A stretch of DNA of 48,776 bases from an uncultured Acidimicrobiales bacterium. GTDB taxonomy: Bacteria; Actinomycetota; Acidimicrobiia; Acidimicrobiales; SZUA-35. Position 1 is the first letter of the stretch, and every line of letters starts with the position of its first letter. A program made the translations under genes and the position numbers. The notes below the pieces were generated by a model. That model worked only from the letters and a program-made list of their open reading frames with translations, was not told where the DNA came from and did not search any database. Shown here one piece after another: positions 24,954 through 33,028 of this stretch. The stretch is taken from positions 1 to 48,776 of the forward strand of contig CALHCB010000060.1 in assembly GCA_937930695.1 (NCBI GenBank). Direction: 5' to 3'.

Positions 24954-25568
24954 TCAAGGAGTTTCTCTGAGAACGGCATCAATTGTTGTGACGACGCTGA
25001 ATCTGTCTGCGAGAGCAGCCAAGGCTGCGGCCTGGACGACCCCGGACTCGACCGCTGCCTCTCCATTGACACCAGGGAGGTCCCGAGTGGCGGTTCCGTC
25101 AGCGAGAACGGTGTTGGCGAGCCCGTGATCCAATGCGCTTCGAGCCGTTGTGCTCACGCACATGTGGGTCATGAACCCGACGATGAGCAAGTGCGATGCA
25201 TCGACTTGCTTCAGTTCTTTCAGGAGCGTCGTGCCAGCGAATGCGTTTGGCAGGGTCTTGGCGACGACCAACTCATCGGGCCGCGGCATGAGGGTTTCAA
25301 TTGCCCGTCCACCGTCTTGCCGATCAAATGCCCCGCCTGGCTGACCCTGGTGCATCACATGCACAACCGGACGACCGCTCGATCGAGCGGCGTCGAGCAG
25401 TCGGCCGATGTTGTCCACCGCAGCATCAACTCCGGCAAGGGGAAGCAAGCCGGTGGTGTATTCGCGCTGCGCGTCGATCACGACGAGCACACTCGCATCG
25501 ACCGAGCCTGCCTCGGAGGGCAGCCCTGCGGCGGTGCGAAGAGTGAACGGGGCGGGCCGAGAGGTCAT
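24954..25568 (-). CDS. Isochorismatase-like cysteine hydrolase
   Basis: A 204-residue protein of the isochorismatase/nicotinamidase fold. The catalytic triad is Asp32 in 'VVIDAQREYTTG', Lys104 in 'VAKTLPNAF' and Cys137 in 'GFMTHMCVSTTARSA'. Family members hydrolyse amides (nicotinamide, N-carbamoylsarcosine, biuret, ureidoacrylate) or vinyl ethers; the exact substrate cannot be told. The N-carbamoylsarcosine amidase option would be interesting given the demethylases nearby, but nothing in the sequence proves it. It is divergent from an AraC-type regulator across 64 bases and is probably controlled by it. Confidence 0.88.
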   Translation of the reverse strand: MTSRPAPFTLRTAAGLPSEAGSVDASVLVVIDAQREYTTGLLPLAGVDAAVDNIGRLLDAARSSGRPVVHVMHQGQPGGAFDRQDGGRAIETLMPRPDELVVAKTLPNAFAGTTLLKELKQVDASHLLIVGFMTHMCVSTTARSALDHGLANTVLADGTATRDLPGVNGEAAVESGVVQAAALAALADRFSVVTTIDAVLRETP

Positions 25569-25632
25569 GCGCTACATCGTCTTGTGTCGGCGAGGCAGGG
25601 TCGAGAGGCGCAAACGACTATTGTCCGTCAGA

Positions 25633-26583
25633 ATGCGCCAACGTGTCGTCGCCATGGTTCCCGAGCACGGCTCGTTCTTCGAGATCTCAACGCCCATCGG
25701 TGTGTGGTCTGTCGATCGAACCGAACAAGGCGGACCAGCTATCGACTTCGTGGCCTGTGGACTCAATGAAGGACACATCGAACTTGCAGACGGATTGAGC
25801 ATGGGCGGTCTGCATGCACTGAAAGACTGCATCGACACCGCTGACGTCCTTGTGATTCCCACATGGCCGATCCACTCGTCGCCAATTCCCGACGAGCTTC
25901 TGGATCTCATCAGAACAGCGCACTCCAACGGCACATGCATCGTGGGCCTCTGTCTTGGTGCGTTCGTTCCTGCGGCAGCGGGGCTACTCGATGGACGGAG
26001 CGCGGTGACCCATTGGCGCCATCGCGATGAGTTCGAGCGCCGCAACCCCGGAGTGACGTTTGAACCGGACACCCTGTACGTCGATCACGGATCGGTTGTC
26101 ACCTCGGCCGGCAGTGCCGCAGCCCTCGATTGCTGCCTGCACCTCGTCCGACGAGAACACGGAGCGGACAAAGCGGCCGCGATTGCCCGGTCGATGGTCA
26201 CTGCCCCGCACCGTTCTGGCGGTCAATCGCAGTTCGCAGCAGCGCCGCCCATCGAGCTTGACGAGTCACCAGTCGCCTCGGCCTTGGCGGTTGCTGCCGG
26301 CGACATCGCGTCGATTCGCAACGTGGCTGATCTCGCAACAGCGGCTGGGTTGAGCCGACGCTCGCTTGAACGCCACTTCGCCGATCGCCTCGGCGTCACC
26401 CCTCGAGATTGGATCGCCGAGCAGCGGGTCATCGCCGCCTGTCGTCTGCTCGAAAAAAGCGATCTTCCCGTAGACGAAGTTGCTGCGCTTTCCGGGTTCG
26501 GCTCGACTCCGAGCCTGCGGCGAGAACTCCGCCGGGCGCGCGACATCACACCGACGGCATACCGCGACATGTTTGGATCCTGA
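25633..26583 (+). CDS. GATase1-like AraC-family regulator (FtrA type)
   Basis: A 316-residue regulator that joins an N-terminal DJ-1/PfpI-like domain (about 1-190) with a C-terminal AraC HTH (about 225-312). The first domain has a cysteine at the elbow ('GLCLGAF', Cys107), usually a ligand pocket rather than an enzyme. The second has 'VADLATAAGLSRRSLERHFA' and 'SDLPVDEVAALSGFGS', the two AraC helices. Proteins of this type sense small amines or carboxylates and activate adjacent catabolic genes. ATG 25633 gives the normal family length; longer frames upstream would run across the divergent gene. Probable target: the isochorismatase-like gene at 24954-25568. Confidence 0.9.
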   Translation: MRQRVVAMVPEHGSFFEISTPIGVWSVDRTEQGGPAIDFVACGLNEGHIELADGLSMGGLHALKDCIDTADVLVIPTWPIHSSPIPDELLDLIRTAHSNGTCIVGLCLGAFVPAAAGLLDGRSAVTHWRHRDEFERRNPGVTFEPDTLYVDHGSVVTSAGSAAALDCCLHLVRREHGADKAAAIARSMVTAPHRSGGQSQFAAAPPIELDESPVASALAVAAGDIASIRNVADLATAAGLSRRSLERHFADRLGVTPRDWIAEQRVIAACRLLEKSDLPVDEVAALSGFGSTPSLRRELRRARDITPTAYRDMFGS

Positions 26584-26665
26584 GGAGCCCGCGTGCCGAA
26601 ATCTGGTCCAGGAAGCCCGCAAAGTTCATCTTTAGTGCTTGTCGCAGCAGGTCGATAGAAAATAG

Positions 26666-27985
26666 GTGACAACGGCGACACTCGATCTGCTTCCGGCCCA
26701 CCGGCTCGGCCCTCTCCTGACCAAACAGCGAAACGAAAATGGCCTCAATCTCGAAGATCTGGCCCTTCAGTCTGGCGGTCAGTTCGATGTTGATCGACTG
26801 GGAGAAATCGAGCGAGGCCAGCGATCGGTCGATCCCGAACAGATGACTCAACTCAGCGCGCTCTACCGGGTCGATTGCCACACGATCGTGCCGCAGCGAG
26901 CCAAGTTGTGCCTTGACCTGGGCGCACAATCGCTTCGCGTCGGCGAGGAAGAGGTTCGCCTCCGCCGCAAGAACCACAAGTACGTGCTCGATCGATATCT
27001 GGGACTCGTGTACCTCCTCCGCAACATCGAGCCAGGCACCGAAATCCCCATGCGGGCGGACGATCTTGCCATCCTCGAAGCGTCGCTCAACGAACGGGCG
27101 GAGCTTCTCGAAGAGCAACTCCTCGCCGCGATGGCAGCGAACGACCAAGCCCTGGTCTCGCTCATTGTTCGCCTGCGTTCAACCCTCATCATCCCGGCCG
27201 CCGGCATCTTGGTCGGCGCGGTCACGCTCGGCTCACTCGTTCTGGCCGCTCCGTCAGAAGCAGACGGCAATTCCTCAAGAACTCTCGGGGCCAGCGAGCC
27301 AAGCAGCCTCTCGATCGACAGCACATCGAGCCGTTCGGTCCAGCCGCTCACTGGGGCAAGCGGCACAGCGCTGAACAACACAGCGCTGAACAACACACCA
27401 ACGGATGGAACGGTTGCCACGATCGAAGCGGTGCTCGAACCGAGTTCCGAGCTCGCCGCTCGGGGTTCCGTACAGCCGGTGATCGAGTCGCTCGACGCAG
27501 CCGCCGATCTCCAAATGGCCAATGCCTCGCGAGAAGATCAACTTGGAGCCCAAGCCCTCGACATCATCGGCGTCGATCTTCAGCAGACGCTGCCAGGGTG
27601 GACGCTGAGTTTCGAAGCCTCGAATGGCGCGCAACGTGGCGTGACCTATCCACACGACAAGCACATCGTTGTTTCGATTCGGTCCAATGACACCGCAACC
27701 GACGTGGCCAGCATCCTGGCGCACGAGATGGGACATGCGTTTGACGTGACACACCTCGAACCATCCGAACGCGATCAGTGGCTCGAAGTGCGAGAAATCG
27801 GCCCCCAGTGGTGGGTCGATGCGTACCTTTCAGACTTTGAAGCGGGCCAGGGCGACTTCGCCGAAGCCTTCGCCACGCACCTGACCGGCGATTCCGTGCA
27901 TCCCCACGCCGCGGGACAACTCGATGATGCCGAACGAGCGGTGCTCGAGGAGCTCTTGGCCCCGAATCTCCATCTACGGGGATAG
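26666..27985 (+). CDS. HTH-transmembrane-metallopeptidase-like fusion protein
   Basis: A 439-residue protein, GTG start. Residues 12-70 look like an XRE/Cro-type HTH ('GPLLTKQRNENGLNLEDLAL', 'LGEIERGQRSVDPEQM'). Residues 75-160 form a helical soluble part. A single membrane helix at about 168-192 follows ('IIPAAGILVGAVTLGSLVL'), then a Ser/Thr-rich linker with a short tandem repeat, and an outward-facing domain with 'SILAHEMGHAFD' (His353, Glu354, His357) and a likely third zinc ligand Glu400 in 'GDFAEAFATH'. The layout resembles RodZ or anti-sigma type proteins with an added peptidase-like head. Whether the HTH binds DNA or the head cleaves anything is unknown. It is convergent with the HIT gene and overlaps it by 12 bases. 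Confidence 0.8.
   Translation: MTTATLDLLPAHRLGPLLTKQRNENGLNLEDLALQSGGQFDVDRLGEIERGQRSVDPEQMTQLSALYRVDCHTIVPQRAKLCLDLGAQSLRVGEEEVRLRRKNHKYVLDRYLGLVYLLRNIEPGTEIPMRADDLAILEASLNERAELLEEQLLAAMAANDQALVSLIVRLRSTLIIPAAGILVGAVTLGSLVLAAPSEADGNSSRTLGASEPSSLSIDSTSSRSVQPLTGASGTALNNTALNNTPTDGTVATIEAVLEPSSELAARGSVQPVIESLDAAADLQMANASREDQLGAQALDIIGVDLQQTLPGWTLSFEASNGAQRGVTYPHDKHIVVSIRSNDTATDVASILAHEMGHAFDVTHLEPSERDQWLEVREIGPQWWVDAYLSDFEAGQGDFAEAFATHLTGDSVHPHAAGQLDDAERAVLEELLAPNLHLRG
27365..27394 (+). repeat. Two tandem copies of a 15-bp unit
   Basis: The 15-base unit ACAGCGCTGAACAAC occurs twice in tandem inside the linker of the HTH-peptidase gene, encoding a repeated 'TALNN' pentapeptide. Being a multiple of three it leaves the frame intact and could vary in copy number. 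Confidence 0.8.
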
Positions 27986-28414
27986 CTCAACCGAGAGCTC
28001 GGCTGCCACTGCATTCCGTCGTTCTTCACTCACTTCGTCCTCCGGGGAAGCACCGAGGGCAGCGAATACGCGGGGGCCACGGAGTTCGGGAGGATGATCG
28101 GCCGCACGAGGGATCACGTGCACATGCACGTGCGGATGGTCTTCGGCCTCGGCGAATTGGACCACATAGGTCTTCTCGCATCCGGTTGTCTTGGCCAACG
28201 CGGCAGACACCTTCTTGATGAGGACGCCCAGTTCGCCAGCTTCTGCGTCGGACATGTCGGCAACAGCGGTGATGTGTCGGCGAACCACCAGCACGAGCCA
28301 GCCCTCGATCGAGGTTCCGAACGCATGCACCACGTCCCACGAGTCCGTTCGGAGGATGGCGTCCCATGGCGGCGCCTCTCCCCTATCGCGTCGCTCAACG
28401 AGTTCGCATGTCAT
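27974..28414 (-). CDS. HIT-family nucleotide-binding protein
   Basis: A 146-residue HIT protein. The histidine triad 'HPHVHVHVIPR' (His95, His97, His99) is complete, and the preceding 'AFGTSIEGWLVLVVRRHITA' and 'YVVQFAEAEDHPH' fit the fold. HIT proteins hydrolyse or transfer nucleoside monophosphates from dinucleotides or AMP-amine conjugates in the cytoplasm; the precise substrate is not evident. ATG 28414 or 28426 are both possible starts, since neither has a clear ribosome site; a longer upstream frame would run through the divergent DUF1697 gene. The stop lies 12 bases inside the convergent HTH-peptidase gene. Confidence 0.85.
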   Translation of the reverse strand: MTCELVERRDRGEAPPWDAILRTDSWDVVHAFGTSIEGWLVLVVRRHITAVADMSDAEAGELGVLIKKVSAALAKTTGCEKTYVVQFAEAEDHPHVHVHVIPRAADHPPELRGPRVFAALGASPEDEVSEERRNAVAAELSVELSP

Positions 28415-28474
28415 ACATGAGACCATCGGCTCAGTCTTGCTCGTGTCGGTGCGCCACGTCCGGCAGACTGAAGG

Positions 28475-29035
28475 ATGCGGTCTGTTGCCTTCATGCGAGC
28501 CCTGAACGTTGGCGGGAATCGAGTGACGAACGATGAGCTTGCGGACATCTACCAGAGCATCGATCTCCTCGAACCAACGCCCTACCAAGCAAGTGGCAAC
28601 GTCGTGTTCGATCTTCCGACCGGGTTCGGAACGCCAACGGTCAAGAAGATCGACTCGCTCGAAGTCCGACTCGCGCAAGCCCTCGAAGCTCAACTCGGCT
28701 ACCCCGTGCCAACGCTGATCCGCACGGCGTCCGAAGTGGCGGCTCTGGCCGATGCCTCGCCATTTCCCGAAGAAGCCATGGCCGCGACCGATCGCAAGAT
28801 TCAGGTGATGCTGCTCAAGTCGACACCGTCGTCGAACGTAATTGCCGAGGTCGAAGATCTGCTTCCCGAAGGAGAACAACTCGCATTCGATGACCGGGTG
28901 ATGTTCTGGTTGCCGATCGAGGGCATCAGCACCTCAACGTTCAACGTTCGAGCCACTGAACGGCTTCTGGGTGTCACGACGGTTCGCACCCAGGGCACGT
29001 TGCAGCGGATCACGAAGAAGTTCCTGACAGTCTGA
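28475..29035 (+). CDS. DUF1697 family protein
   Basis: A 186-residue protein with the DUF1697 signature: 'AFMRALNVGGNRVTNDELAD' near the N-terminus and 'PYQASGNVVFD' shortly after, followed by an alpha/beta body and a basic tail 'TLQRITKKFLTV'. The function of this common bacterial family is not established. It is divergent from the HIT gene, with 60 bases between, in which CAGTCT and AGACTG form a widely spaced inverted repeat (28432-28437 and 28465-28470). Length is normal for the family. Confidence 0.85.
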   Translation: MRSVAFMRALNVGGNRVTNDELADIYQSIDLLEPTPYQASGNVVFDLPTGFGTPTVKKIDSLEVRLAQALEAQLGYPVPTLIRTASEVAALADASPFPEEAMAATDRKIQVMLLKSTPSSNVIAEVEDLLPEGEQLAFDDRVMFWLPIEGISTSTFNVRATERLLGVTTVRTQGTLQRITKKFLTV

Positions 29036-29083
29036 GATCGAACACACCAATCTCTGTGATCCCGTCGTCGCGTGTTGGTACGC

Positions 29084-29524
29084 CTAGCTGTTCAAGACCA
29101 CCACGGCGGTACCCGGAGTGATCGCCTCACCCGCTTCGTTGGAAATCCACACGTCGAGCTCCACGGTTCTCGTCGTTGGGTCGATCGCCGTGATCTTCCC
29201 GGTGCTCCTCAACGTGTCGCCCAGATGCGCAGCCTGGCGATTCGAGTAGCTGAACTCCTTGAGTTCACCGGCAGCCCCCAACCAATTCAGGACGACCTGA
29301 GTAATCCAGTCGCCCTGAAGCGGCCCGTCGATCACTACGCCAGCGTGGCCTTCGACCTGAGTCGTATAGGGCTCGTCGTAGTGAATGCGGTGCGGGTTCC
29401 ACACCGCTGCGTTGTAGAGAAACAAGCTGACGTTGGTGGCGACGTGCTCCCGAGTGGGCAGCTGGTCGCCGACCGCGAGCGTGGCCGTTGAGGGCAGTTC
29501 TTGACGGGGCTGTTCTTGGCTCAC
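29084..29524 (-). CDS. MaoC-like hotdog dehydratase
   Basis: A 146-residue hotdog-fold protein from GTG 29524. 'VSLFLYNAAVWNPHRIHYDE' carries the Asn/His pair characteristic of the MaoC/R-hydratase active site, and 'VIDGPLQGDWITQVVLNWLG' is the central helix region. It should hydrate an enoyl-CoA (or dehydrate a 3-hydroxyacyl thioester). It begins only four bases after the stop of the upstream FAS1-type partner, so the two probably form a heterodimer, as in the HadAB/HadBC and similar actinobacterial dehydratases. Acyl substrate unknown; steroid or fatty acyl-CoA degradation are both possible. Confidence 0.84.
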   Translation of the reverse strand: MSQEQPRQELPSTATLAVGDQLPTREHVATNVSLFLYNAAVWNPHRIHYDEPYTTQVEGHAGVVIDGPLQGDWITQVVLNWLGAAGELKEFSYSNRQAAHLGDTLRSTGKITAIDPTTRTVELDVWISNEAGEAITPGTAVVVLNS

Positions 29525-29528
29525 AACC

Positions 29529-29984
29529 TCACCTCGCGATTCCGGTGAGATGTTCGTCGAGCACCGGTTGGCCCTCGTCGTCGACAATACGCGTGACGTA
29601 CTCGGTGAAGATCAGCGGACCAGTCCGCCCTTCCTTCTCATACAAATCGACCAAGGTCCGTGTGGCCGTGAGCGTGTCACCGGCGCGAATAGGACGGTGC
29701 ATTTCAATCCGCGTGCCTCCGGCCATTCGCCGTTTCAGCGGCAGCTTCGGGCCAGGAACAGAGCCTCGAGCCAGACCGTCTGGACGTAGTTGCGACATCA
29801 GAGGTATTTCGCTGAAGAAGTTGAAGACGAACATCGGCGGCGCTTCGTCACCGGACAGATATCTGTCGAGCTGTTGCTCGGTCGCTGTCGAGTACTTCTG
29901 GATATCACGTCGGGCGACGGTCACGGTGATTGGTGGTTCCGATCGTCCGATCCATCCCAGCATCTCTTCGGTCAACAGCGCCAT
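29529..29984 (-). CDS. FAS1-like/MaoC N-terminal dehydratase subunit
   Basis: A 151-residue hotdog protein of the 'MaoC dehydratase N' type, starting at ATG 29984 with GGGAG ten bases upstream. 'VTVARRDIQKYSTAT' opens the fold, 'PPMFVFNFF' is the substrate-loop region and 'RRMAGGTRIEMHRPIRAGD' the conserved Gly-Gly loop. Such subunits lack the catalytic Asp/His and bind the acyl chain while the partner catalyses. A longer in-frame extension to 30110 is open but has no ribosome site. Followed four bases on by the catalytic MaoC gene. The 251 bases upstream hold no gene I can support. Confidence 0.8.
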   Translation of the reverse strand: MALLTEEMLGWIGRSEPPITVTVARRDIQKYSTATEQQLDRYLSGDEAPPMFVFNFFSEIPLMSQLRPDGLARGSVPGPKLPLKRRMAGGTRIEMHRPIRAGDTLTATRTLVDLYEKEGRTGPLIFTEYVTRIVDDEGQPVLDEHLTGIAR

Positions 29985-30223
29985 CGAATGCAATCTCCCT
30001 GTTCTTGCCGACCCTCGTCGAGTCACGCTAGATCGGCGCGGCACTCGGACACCAGCGCAGGCTTCGCCGACTGCTGTGTTCCTCAGTGCATCGAGCTTCT
30101 CATCGGTCATTGAAGTCCCCTTGGTCAGATTCGTCGAAACGACGATTTCGAACCTTGACAGGCGGACATCTCAAGAACCTCTCAGAACCAAGATTCGACC
30201 AGGCGCACCTCCACCGGAACGGA

Positions 30224-30237
30224 AGCGACGAGTCGCT
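30224..30237 (-). terminator. Weak hairpin at the end of the WS/DGAT gene
   Basis: AGCGAC-GA-GTCGCT is a perfect inverted repeat overlapping the stop codon of the minus-strand acyltransferase gene. It could fold as a 5-bp stem with a CGAG tetraloop and end transcription before the 251-base gap; no T-run follows. Confidence 0.25.
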
Positions 30238-31711
30238 ACTTCTTCTTGGTTCGCTTCTTGGCTGACTTCTTCGGAGCCTTCTTGGGCGGCTTGATTCCTG
30301 CGGCAGCCTTCAGTTCTGCCAGCTCTTCCTCGACGAACTTCGCCATGTCCCACAGGTCTGGCACGAGATCCCGATCGCTCACGAAGCCGAAGTCGAGCAT
30401 GCCATTTGTCGAGACGACGGTGACGTTGAGCCCGACGCCATCAACAATGGCCGAGACAGGAAAGTGTCCCTTTATCTCCGCACCGGCCAGATAGATCGGG
30501 ATCGGGGGTCCGGGCACATTCGACACCACCACGTTGAATGGCAACGTCATGCGGTCAGCGAGTCTGGTCGACGCGATCAATCGGGAGGCCAGCGCAGCGA
30601 CTGCTGGGGGAGCAACTTGGGTGATGTCGGTAAGGATCTCGGCCGGAAGCGCGTCTTGAGACTGCTTGGCGATCGTCATCCCCTCTTGGATCGCCCGTAG
30701 CCGCTCGACCGGATCGTCGAGGTGGGTGGCGAGGGTGGCGACAGTCCCCGACACGAAGTTGCCCACCTCGTTTTCCTGGCCTGGCTTGCGGACTGAGAGC
30801 GGCACCATCGCCGAGAGCGAGCGGTCGGGAATCCCACCGTGGTTCAGCAACCAGCGCCGCAGCACCCCGCTCACCAACCCGAGAACGACGTCGTTGACGG
30901 TCAACCCGAGTTCGTTCTTGATTGCCTTGATGTCGTCGAGCGGCACCGAGACATACGCCCATCGTCGGTGTGGCCCGATGGTCTTGTTGAACGGTGTCTC
31001 GGGCGCCGAGACGCGGTTGGTGATCGCATCGATGCGAGATCCGCCCCTGCCTCCTTGGTCAACTGAATGAAGAAGTTGGCCCAGCACCGGCAGCGACTTG
31101 CCAATCGTGACGCCCGCTTTGATCATGCGGACGGGTGATGTCGCAAGCGACAGAAGCGCCCGAGCCAAGACATCCTCTGCAGAATCACTCGACGACGGCA
31201 ACCAGTCCTCCACCTCCTCGGGAACCGGGGCACCAGCTTCGATATCGACAAGCGAGGCCAGCAATTCCTGGCCAGACAGGCCGTCGATCGCGGCGTGATG
31301 GATCTTGGTGATGAGTCCCGTCTGACCGTCGGGCAGTCCGTCGACGACGTAGCACTCCCACAGGGGCCGGCTGCGATCGAGAGGGCGAGCGTGGATTCGC
31401 GAGACAAGATCAGCGAACGCATCCCGGTTGCCATCGCCCGGGACCGCGACGTGGCGCAGGTGGTAGTCCAGGTCGAAATCCACCGCCTCCACCCAGTAGG
31501 GGTTGTCGAGCCCGAGCGGGACTTCGACCAGTTGCTGGGTGAATGGTTTGAGCTGACGGATTCTCGACAGAAGATGGCGCCGAAAGCGCTCGAATGTCCA
31601 CGGCTCAGGCGACGTCGAGGTGTCCAGCATGAGCACGCCGGTCACGTGACCGACTGTCGTGGCGCTCTCCATTGTGAGGAACGCCGAATCGAGACCGGAC
31701 AATTGCTGCAT
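30236..31711 (-). CDS. Wax ester synthase/diacylglycerol acyltransferase (WS/DGAT)
   Basis: A 491-residue bifunctional acyltransferase. The catalytic HHxxxDG motif is 'KIHHAAIDGLSG' (His138, His139, Asp143). 'QLSGLDSAFLTMES' at the start and 'VVSNVPGPPIPIYLAGAEI' near residue 415 are also conserved. The enzyme esterifies diacylglycerol or fatty alcohols with acyl-CoA, producing triacylglycerol or wax esters that form storage droplets. An unusual feature is the C-terminal tail of about 16 residues made almost only of Lys, Pro, Ala and Arg. The lipase-like gene 42 bases upstream lies on the same strand, followed by a PPOX gene, so the three may be one transcription unit. Confidence 0.93.
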   Translation of the reverse strand: MQQLSGLDSAFLTMESATTVGHVTGVLMLDTSTSPEPWTFERFRRHLLSRIRQLKPFTQQLVEVPLGLDNPYWVEAVDFDLDYHLRHVAVPGDGNRDAFADLVSRIHARPLDRSRPLWECYVVDGLPDGQTGLITKIHHAAIDGLSGQELLASLVDIEAGAPVPEEVEDWLPSSSDSAEDVLARALLSLATSPVRMIKAGVTIGKSLPVLGQLLHSVDQGGRGGSRIDAITNRVSAPETPFNKTIGPHRRWAYVSVPLDDIKAIKNELGLTVNDVVLGLVSGVLRRWLLNHGGIPDRSLSAMVPLSVRKPGQENEVGNFVSGTVATLATHLDDPVERLRAIQEGMTIAKQSQDALPAEILTDITQVAPPAVAALASRLIASTRLADRMTLPFNVVVSNVPGPPIPIYLAGAEIKGHFPVSAIVDGVGLNVTVVSTNGMLDFGFVSDRDLVPDLWDMAKFVEEELAELKAAAGIKPPKKAPKKSAKKRTKKK

Positions 31712-31753
31712 GACTCCACCGTTTCTGATCCCGGCCGGGATGTCGCTTGTGAA

Positions 31754-32554
31754 CTAGCTAGGAAACAACCATGACGCGGGCGTCTTGGGCTCGAACGGCT
31801 TCCAATCGCTCACGTCTTGGGCCAGACGATCCGCAATCACGAGCCCAGCAGCCACATTCACGCCGAGCCCCACGTGGCTACCGCGAACCTCGATGTTCTC
31901 CGATGCGTCGCCTTCGGACTGGATACAGCTCTGCCAGGAGACCACGCCATCTGAACGGGAGTAAATCGAGGTCGAAGGCACAGGAATCTGGTCCAAGTCC
32001 ACGTTGTCTCGCTCGCGCACGAACTCGTTGCGGGCGGCAAGGTAATCCCACAATGGAGTGAGCGGACTCTTCTCTCGAGCGCCGAAATTGAATGGACTTC
32101 CAAGACTGATGACCTGCTCGACCAGGGCAGGGTGTTCTTGAGCCACGAGGCGGGCATACACGCCGCCGAGCGACCATCCGACAACCGGAACCGGCCCACC
32201 AGCGTCCTCGACCATTTCCTCGAGAAGTTCCCGCACGCCGAGCAGTTTCTCTGTTGTTGGTCCCATGTTGCGCCCAAGTCCCCAGCCAACAGGGCGGTGT
32301 CGCAGCTGTCGGAGCAGCACTCTCAGCGGAATGGTGCTCGTGTCGCTCGCAATGAAGCCAGGAAGCACCAGCACGGGCCTGCCGGTGCCTTTGGGCGCCA
32401 TTCGAAAGACGGGATTGCTGGCAACGAACGCCCAGAACTCAATCGGCGAGCGAAGTTCAAAGATTGGATTCGCTGGACGGCGACGAGCCGTGACGGAGGT
32501 CACCGAGACAGTGTGCCGGAAGATGACCGCCACTTCCAGAGGCGATATGCACAC
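31754..32554 (-). CDS. Lipase-like alpha/beta hydrolase
   Basis: A 266-residue hydrolase. 'VLVLPGFIASDTSTIPLRVL' gives the oxyanion region, 'VVGWSLGGVYARLVAQEHP' the nucleophile (Ser128), and 'SDGVVSWQSC' and 'VRGSHVGLGVN' the acid and histidine. The pattern is that of PGAP1/triacylglycerol-lipase-like proteins. No signal peptide is apparent, so it is probably cytoplasmic or droplet-associated. It starts at GTG 32554, 13 bases after the stop of the upstream PPOX gene; a GTG at 32503 is an alternative. Neighbourhood with the WS/DGAT gene suggests work on stored neutral lipid, which is inference. Confidence 0.85.
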   Translation of the reverse strand: MCISPLEVAVIFRHTVSVTSVTARRRPANPIFELRSPIEFWAFVASNPVFRMAPKGTGRPVLVLPGFIASDTSTIPLRVLLRQLRHRPVGWGLGRNMGPTTEKLLGVRELLEEMVEDAGGPVPVVGWSLGGVYARLVAQEHPALVEQVISLGSPFNFGAREKSPLTPLWDYLAARNEFVRERDNVDLDQIPVPSTSIYSRSDGVVSWQSCIQSEGDASENIEVRGSHVGLGVNVAAGLVIADRLAQDVSDWKPFEPKTPASWLFPS

Positions 32555-32567
32555 TCAGCGAGAGGGG

Positions 32568-32987
32568 TCACGCCCCGTAGTCACCGGAGTACCAGCGCTC
32601 GGGGCGCATGATGTAGACGACGCTGGACCCATCTGAGCCATCATCGATGTAGTCATCACCCATGGACTTGCCCAGGTAGCGATGCGCCATTGGTCGGGCG
32701 TCTTGTTCAATATCGCACTCCCGACGTTCGATCACCGGGCCTTCAACCATCACGTACTTGTATGGCAACGATTCTGTTTGGACGCCCATACTGAATCGGC
32801 CGGCCTGATCGATGAGCGTTGCCTTGCGAGACTTGGGGTGGGTCAGAATCAAGAGGTCCCCGCCGGGCTCATAGGCGTACCAGATCGGAACCGTCAGCGG
32901 TCCACGACCCGGATCCTCGACACCCAACATTCCCACGTGAGGTTTCGCGAGGTATGCCTCGCGCTGCTCTACCGACATCTTGGCCAT
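32568..32987 (-). CDS. Pyridoxamine-5'-phosphate-oxidase-fold protein
   Basis: A 139-residue split-barrel flavin-binding protein. 'GPLTVPIWYAYEPGGDLLIL' and 'KATLIDQAGRFSMGVQTE' are typical of small PPOX-like proteins of actinobacteria, which bind FMN, F420 or haem and include FDOR-B reductases. The bound cofactor cannot be decided. ATG 32987 gives a standard start. It is the first gene of a probable three-gene minus-strand unit (PPOX, lipase-like, WS/DGAT) and is divergent from the PIG-L deacetylase gene at 33029, sharing only 41 bases. Confidence 0.85.
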   Translation of the reverse strand: MAKMSVEQREAYLAKPHVGMLGVEDPGRGPLTVPIWYAYEPGGDLLILTHPKSRKATLIDQAGRFSMGVQTESLPYKYVMVEGPVIERRECDIEQDARPMAHRYLGKSMGDDYIDDGSDGSSVVYIMRPERWYSGDYGA

Positions 32988-33028
32988 TCAACAGTGTGGC
33001 CCACATCTGGTCGGTAGCGTGGCTCTGG

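Noticed and set aside
24882..25769. 295-codon plus-strand frame
   Set aside because: Antisense to the isochorismatase-like gene with its complete catalytic triad; no motif in the peptide.
28427..28879. N-terminal extension of the HIT protein frame
   Set aside because: The extra 150 codons are antisense to the DUF1697 gene and unlike any HIT protein.
29985..30110. N-terminal extension of the MaoC N-type protein
   Set aside because: Arg-rich, no ribosome site and not part of the hotdog fold; ATG 29984 is better.
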